38,488 bases of DNA, taken from a virus. Positions 35,772 to 38,488 of this stretch are shown here, in pieces (position 1 is the first letter of the stretch; every line of letters begins with the position of its first letter). The position numbers and the translations under genes are program-made. The stretch covers positions 1-38,488 of IMG/VR virus record IMGVR_UViG_3300045119_000248; one strand, written 5' to 3'. The notes beneath the pieces are model-generated. The model worked only from the letters and a program-made list of their open reading frames with translations, was not told where the DNA came from and ran no database searches.

Positions 35772-37850
35772 TCACCTCATGAACCCGGAAGGGATTGTCC
35801 TACGCGCGGGAGGGCGCGGGGCGTGGGATACCTGCGGCGCGCCGACGGTTTTGACTACGGCGTCGACCCGCTCGTTCAGCTTGAGCCCGAAGTGCTTGAG
35901 CCCGCAGAGCGCGGCGTAGGCATAAACGCGGCAATCCAGCGCCTCGTTCGCCCGGCCTGGGATTTGCTCCCACACACGATACTTCCGGCCGCCAATGACT
36001 TTGACGACAATGCGTTCCGAGTTGAACTGCTCGAAATAGTTCAGCTCCCGATCTGCCGGGAAGTGCATATATCCCGGCGTCGGTTCGCCTGGCGCAGCCT
36101 GTTCCTTCAGCAGGTTGGAACGTATGACATCCTTCGCCGCGTTGACGCCGATGATGATCGGGCGAAATGCCTGCTTGGTCTTCGATGTTGGCCGCTTTGC
36201 CGGCCACACCGGATTGCGCTGGCCGTTCTTCGCACTCTCGCCCTTGATCGCCCAGATGCGCCGGCCAAGGCGAGCTTTGGCGAACTCGTAGACCCGTTGC
36301 GTGTGATGGCCGCCAGAGTCGATGCAGGCCGCTTCGACCACGAAGGTGCGACCATCGGCGCGCTTCATCTGCCGACGCAGTAATCCGTCCAGCGCAGCCC
36401 ATGTCTCGGGCAGTTCAGGCGAGCCTTCGATCACCGTGTGCGAGAGCGACCACGATTCCTCGTCGCGGCCCCAACCGACGAGCTCGACCTCGAGCCTGAA
36501 GTCCTGCGTGTCAATGCCCGCCGTGAGCAGCGCAACACCGTCCGGAATTTCTCCTTCCCAGACTTCCCGCCGTGACGCGAGCGCCTCTACCTGAACGCTG
36601 CGCACATAGTCGGGCCGATACGGAAGGCCGGCCTGGGTGTTCCACCAGGCCTGTTTCTTCTCTTCATCGCCTTGGGCGTCCAGCCACTTGGCGGCGATCG
36701 AGGCCGGGCTGTCCTTCGGCCAAGGGCTGTAGAGCTTCGAGCACTGGAAGCCAGCATGCTCGTTGGAAACCGGAGCGGCCGAACACTTTGGGCACTTCAG
36801 CAGATAGACGGCGTATCGGTCGCCAGCCCACCAATCCCAGATCCTATCGACCGAGCCCTCATCACCGTGCTCACGCCAATTCTTGTCGTAATCGTCGAGC
36901 GGATTGCGATAGACCCCGCAGCACTGATAGGGCGCCGTCTGGTGCCAGCGCGCGGTCTGCAGCGCGTAGAGACGTTCACCCTCGGACCAAGCTTCTCCGC
37001 AAGCCTCGCAGCTAATGCGCGCGGTCTTGGGCTTGTGTGTCTCGCCGTCCTTTTCCCAGTTAACGTGCTTGAAGAAGTCCAGAAACTGCCGGTGATGGCA
37101 CTTCGGGCATTCGAGCGATGCACGGCGCTGATCGGATTGCGCGTAACTCGCTGCGATCCGGCTCGCGTCCTGGATGGTCGGCGAGCAGGCACGAAGACTG
37201 AGCCAATTCACGAACGACGCCATGCGCTCATCGCCGAGCGCAAACGGATCACCTTCCCGCGTGACCGGATACTTGTCGGCTTCGTCGTACATCACGACGC
37301 GAACCGGCCGGCGCGCCAGATTGTCCGGGCTGCCAGCGCCGGCGAGAGCGAGAAACCCGCCTGGGAACGATTTGTAGAGCAGCGTTTCCTCGGCGCTGCG
37401 TGTCTTGCCTGTGCCGATCAGCGCCCGGAGAACCGGTGTCGCCTTGATCATCGGCGTGATGCGCTCTTTTGAGAACTGCTCGGCTGCCTCGTCCTTCGGC
37501 TGCACCAGCAGCATCGGGCAGGGATCGAGGTGTGCAAAGTATCCGGACGTGTTCTCGAGCAGCGAGGTCTTCAGGAGCTGCGTCGCCACCATCACCGTGA
37601 TGATGTGAACGCCGGGCTCGGTGACCGCGAGCATCGGACCGCGGGCGATCTCGACCGTCTCCGTCCGCCACTGCCCCGAGCTGCTGCCCGCTTCGCGAGC
37701 GAGCTTTCGATAACGGTCCGCCCAGGCGGGTACGCTGATTCGTGGTGGCGGCGTCCAACCGCGACGCCACACAAACCTTAGCCGATCAGCCTGGCTCTCC
37801 GCTGAAGTCTGCGACGGGCTCGCCAAGCTCTTCAATTTGGCGATGGACAT
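35772..37850 (-). CDS. terL: Terminase large subunit (lambda GpA family), 692 aa
   Basis: Packages phage DNA: ATPase plus nuclease. Walker A-like VATQLLKTS at residues 88-96 (the deviant form usual in GpA), Walker B VVMYDEAD at 185-192, two zinc-type CxxC pairs (ECPKCHHRQ and SCEACGEAW), and the nuclease aspartate in LLTAGIDTQDFRLEV near residue 455. Length is as usual for the family (about 640-700). The start overlaps the small subunit by 65 bp and follows GGAGG by 12 bases. GpA-type enzymes cut cos sites, so the virion DNA likely has cohesive ends. Confidence 0.95.
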   Translation of the reverse strand: MSIAKLKSLASPSQTSAESQADRLRFVWRRGWTPPPRISVPAWADRYRKLAREAGSSSGQWRTETVEIARGPMLAVTEPGVHIITVMVATQLLKTSLLENTSGYFAHLDPCPMLLVQPKDEAAEQFSKERITPMIKATPVLRALIGTGKTRSAEETLLYKSFPGGFLALAGAGSPDNLARRPVRVVMYDEADKYPVTREGDPFALGDERMASFVNWLSLRACSPTIQDASRIAASYAQSDQRRASLECPKCHHRQFLDFFKHVNWEKDGETHKPKTARISCEACGEAWSEGERLYALQTARWHQTAPYQCCGVYRNPLDDYDKNWREHGDEGSVDRIWDWWAGDRYAVYLLKCPKCSAAPVSNEHAGFQCSKLYSPWPKDSPASIAAKWLDAQGDEEKKQAWWNTQAGLPYRPDYVRSVQVEALASRREVWEGEIPDGVALLTAGIDTQDFRLEVELVGWGRDEESWSLSHTVIEGSPELPETWAALDGLLRRQMKRADGRTFVVEAACIDSGGHHTQRVYEFAKARLGRRIWAIKGESAKNGQRNPVWPAKRPTSKTKQAFRPIIIGVNAAKDVIRSNLLKEQAAPGEPTPGYMHFPADRELNYFEQFNSERIVVKVIGGRKYRVWEQIPGRANEALDCRVYAYAALCGLKHFGLKLNERVDAVVKTVGAPQVSHAPRPPARRTIPSGFMR

Positions 37851-38406
37851 GCGCCGTCAGGGCCTCCACGACGGGACCGGGTTCAAGCTTCAGATCCGCA
37901 GCCAGCTTCGGGCCATACTTCGACGGGAAATTCAGCCAAAGATCGCGTGCGGACCGAGAGACTTCGAACAGCACCTTCTCGGCAATGTCCGCGTCGACCA
38001 GAGAGCCCGCAATCTTCAGCGCCTCCAGGGCGTGCTTCAGAGCAAGGGCATTTTCCTTGATCGCGGCGGCGCTCGCGTGCGTCTTGGTCTCGCCGCCAAG
38101 CAAGCCTTCGATGAACTTCCGAAGGCCGCTTTCGTCGGCTGCAACACCCTTCTCGACGAGTGCCTGGACAACGTCCTCAACCGGTGCCTTTGCCGTCGCG
38201 GCTGGCGCAGGAGAGCGTGGCGTCTGCGGCGCGCCGGCCCGTGCGCCAAATCGACCTAGACCTGCGGCGCGCAAGCGCTCATCAGAAGCGTCGACGTCTA
38301 CCTTGTCGCCCTGAAGGACGAGATGGCCCTTCGTCTTCCACTTCGTTGCGGCCTGCGCGCTGGCGCCATGTTGCTTGGCATACGCGTTGAGCGAGACGAG
38401 GTTCAT
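37786..38406 (-). CDS. Terminase small subunit (Nu1-like), 206 aa
   Basis: N-terminal winged-helix DNA-binding part (NLVSLNAYAKQHGASAQAAT, then WKTKGHLVLQGDKVDVDA), an Ala/Pro linker (residues 55-80) and a helical C-terminal domain (SARDLWLNFPSKYGPKLAAD) that would bind the large subunit. It recognises the packaging site, and the DNA just upstream contains iterated repeats. It is the first gene of the late minus-strand block visible here. Confidence 0.85.
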   Translation of the reverse strand: MNLVSLNAYAKQHGASAQAATKWKTKGHLVLQGDKVDVDASDERLRAAGLGRFGARAGAPQTPRSPAPAATAKAPVEDVVQALVEKGVAADESGLRKFIEGLLGGETKTHASAAAIKENALALKHALEALKIAGSLVDADIAEKVLFEVSRSARDLWLNFPSKYGPKLAADLKLEPGPVVEALTAHVHRQIEELGEPVADFSGEPG

Positions 38407-38415
38407 AGGGTCACT

Positions 38416-38462
38416 ATCAACCGGGCATCAACCAGACCATCAACCACAAACGTGGTTCATAG
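38416..38462. repeat. Iterated repeats before the terminase genes (candidate cos/terminase-binding region)
   Basis: ATCAACC occurs three times at 38416, 38427 and 38439, spaced 11 and 12 bp, about one helical turn. The last copy overlaps a perfect inverted repeat AACCAC-AAAC-GTGGTT (38442-38457). GGTTCATAG occurs at 38400-38408, spanning the small terminase start, and again at 38454-38462. Phased repeats just before the small subunit gene are typical of terminase-binding sites, but a repressor or promoter site is also possible. The window ends shortly after. Confidence 0.45.
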
Positions 38463-38488
38463 CTGGCGTTCCCCCGCGCTTGTTTGCC

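Overview
The window is most of a temperate, siphovirus-type (lambda-like morphogenesis) phage genome with high GC content. The host is probably an alphaproteobacterium, and the gene families point to Hyphomicrobiales/Bradyrhizobium relatives; this host call is an inference from family resemblance and base composition, not a database result. Both ends are open: the first gene is cut at its 5' side, and the replication and lysogeny-control genes are not visible. They probably lie outside the window.

Layout. (1) 1-8520, + strand: one very compact early/accessory operon in which almost every gene starts inside the stop codon of the previous one. It holds a Cys-Ser tripeptide-repeat protein, several small unknowns, an HNH-like protein, a large cytosine-C5 DNA methyltransferase with a nine-unit repeat in its target region, a Gp37/Gp68 (DUF5131) protein carrying an in-frame HNH endonuclease insertion, an ASCH-domain protein, an excisionase-like HTH protein and a tyrosine integrase. 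(2) 8461-8684: the probable phage attachment site, a tRNA 3'-end fragment with 19-bp direct repeats on each side. Phage-like genes lie on both sides of this site, so the sequence looks like a free or circular phage genome carrying attP rather than an integrated prophage ending at attL/attR. (3) 8770-11073, + strand: small unknown genes ending in a truncated SAM methyltransferase. (4) 38406 down to 11049, - strand: a roughly 27-kb late region in the order terminase small and large subunits, gpW-like joiner, portal, S49 prohead protease fusion, decoration protein, major capsid, FII-like joiner, tail genes, GT-type frameshifted chaperone, tape measure, tail tip proteins, GNAT acetyltransferase, gpJ-like tip protein, two beta-helix tailspikes, two signal-peptide-bearing low-complexity proteins, M15 endolysin, holin candidates, and spanin-like and other small membrane proteins. 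One small + strand gene (14539) sits inside the lysis region behind a 17-bp palindrome.

How it works together. The minus-strand block would package DNA, build head and tail, and lyse the cell. The two tailspikes probably recognise or degrade host surface polysaccharide. The plus-strand block holds DNA modification and accessory functions and ends in the integration module beside its own attachment site. The most unusual signals are the HNH domain inside DUF5131, the CSx repeat protein, the repeat-expanded methyltransferase, the attP architecture, the GGGAAAC frameshift site, and an unannotated structured segment in the lysis cassette.
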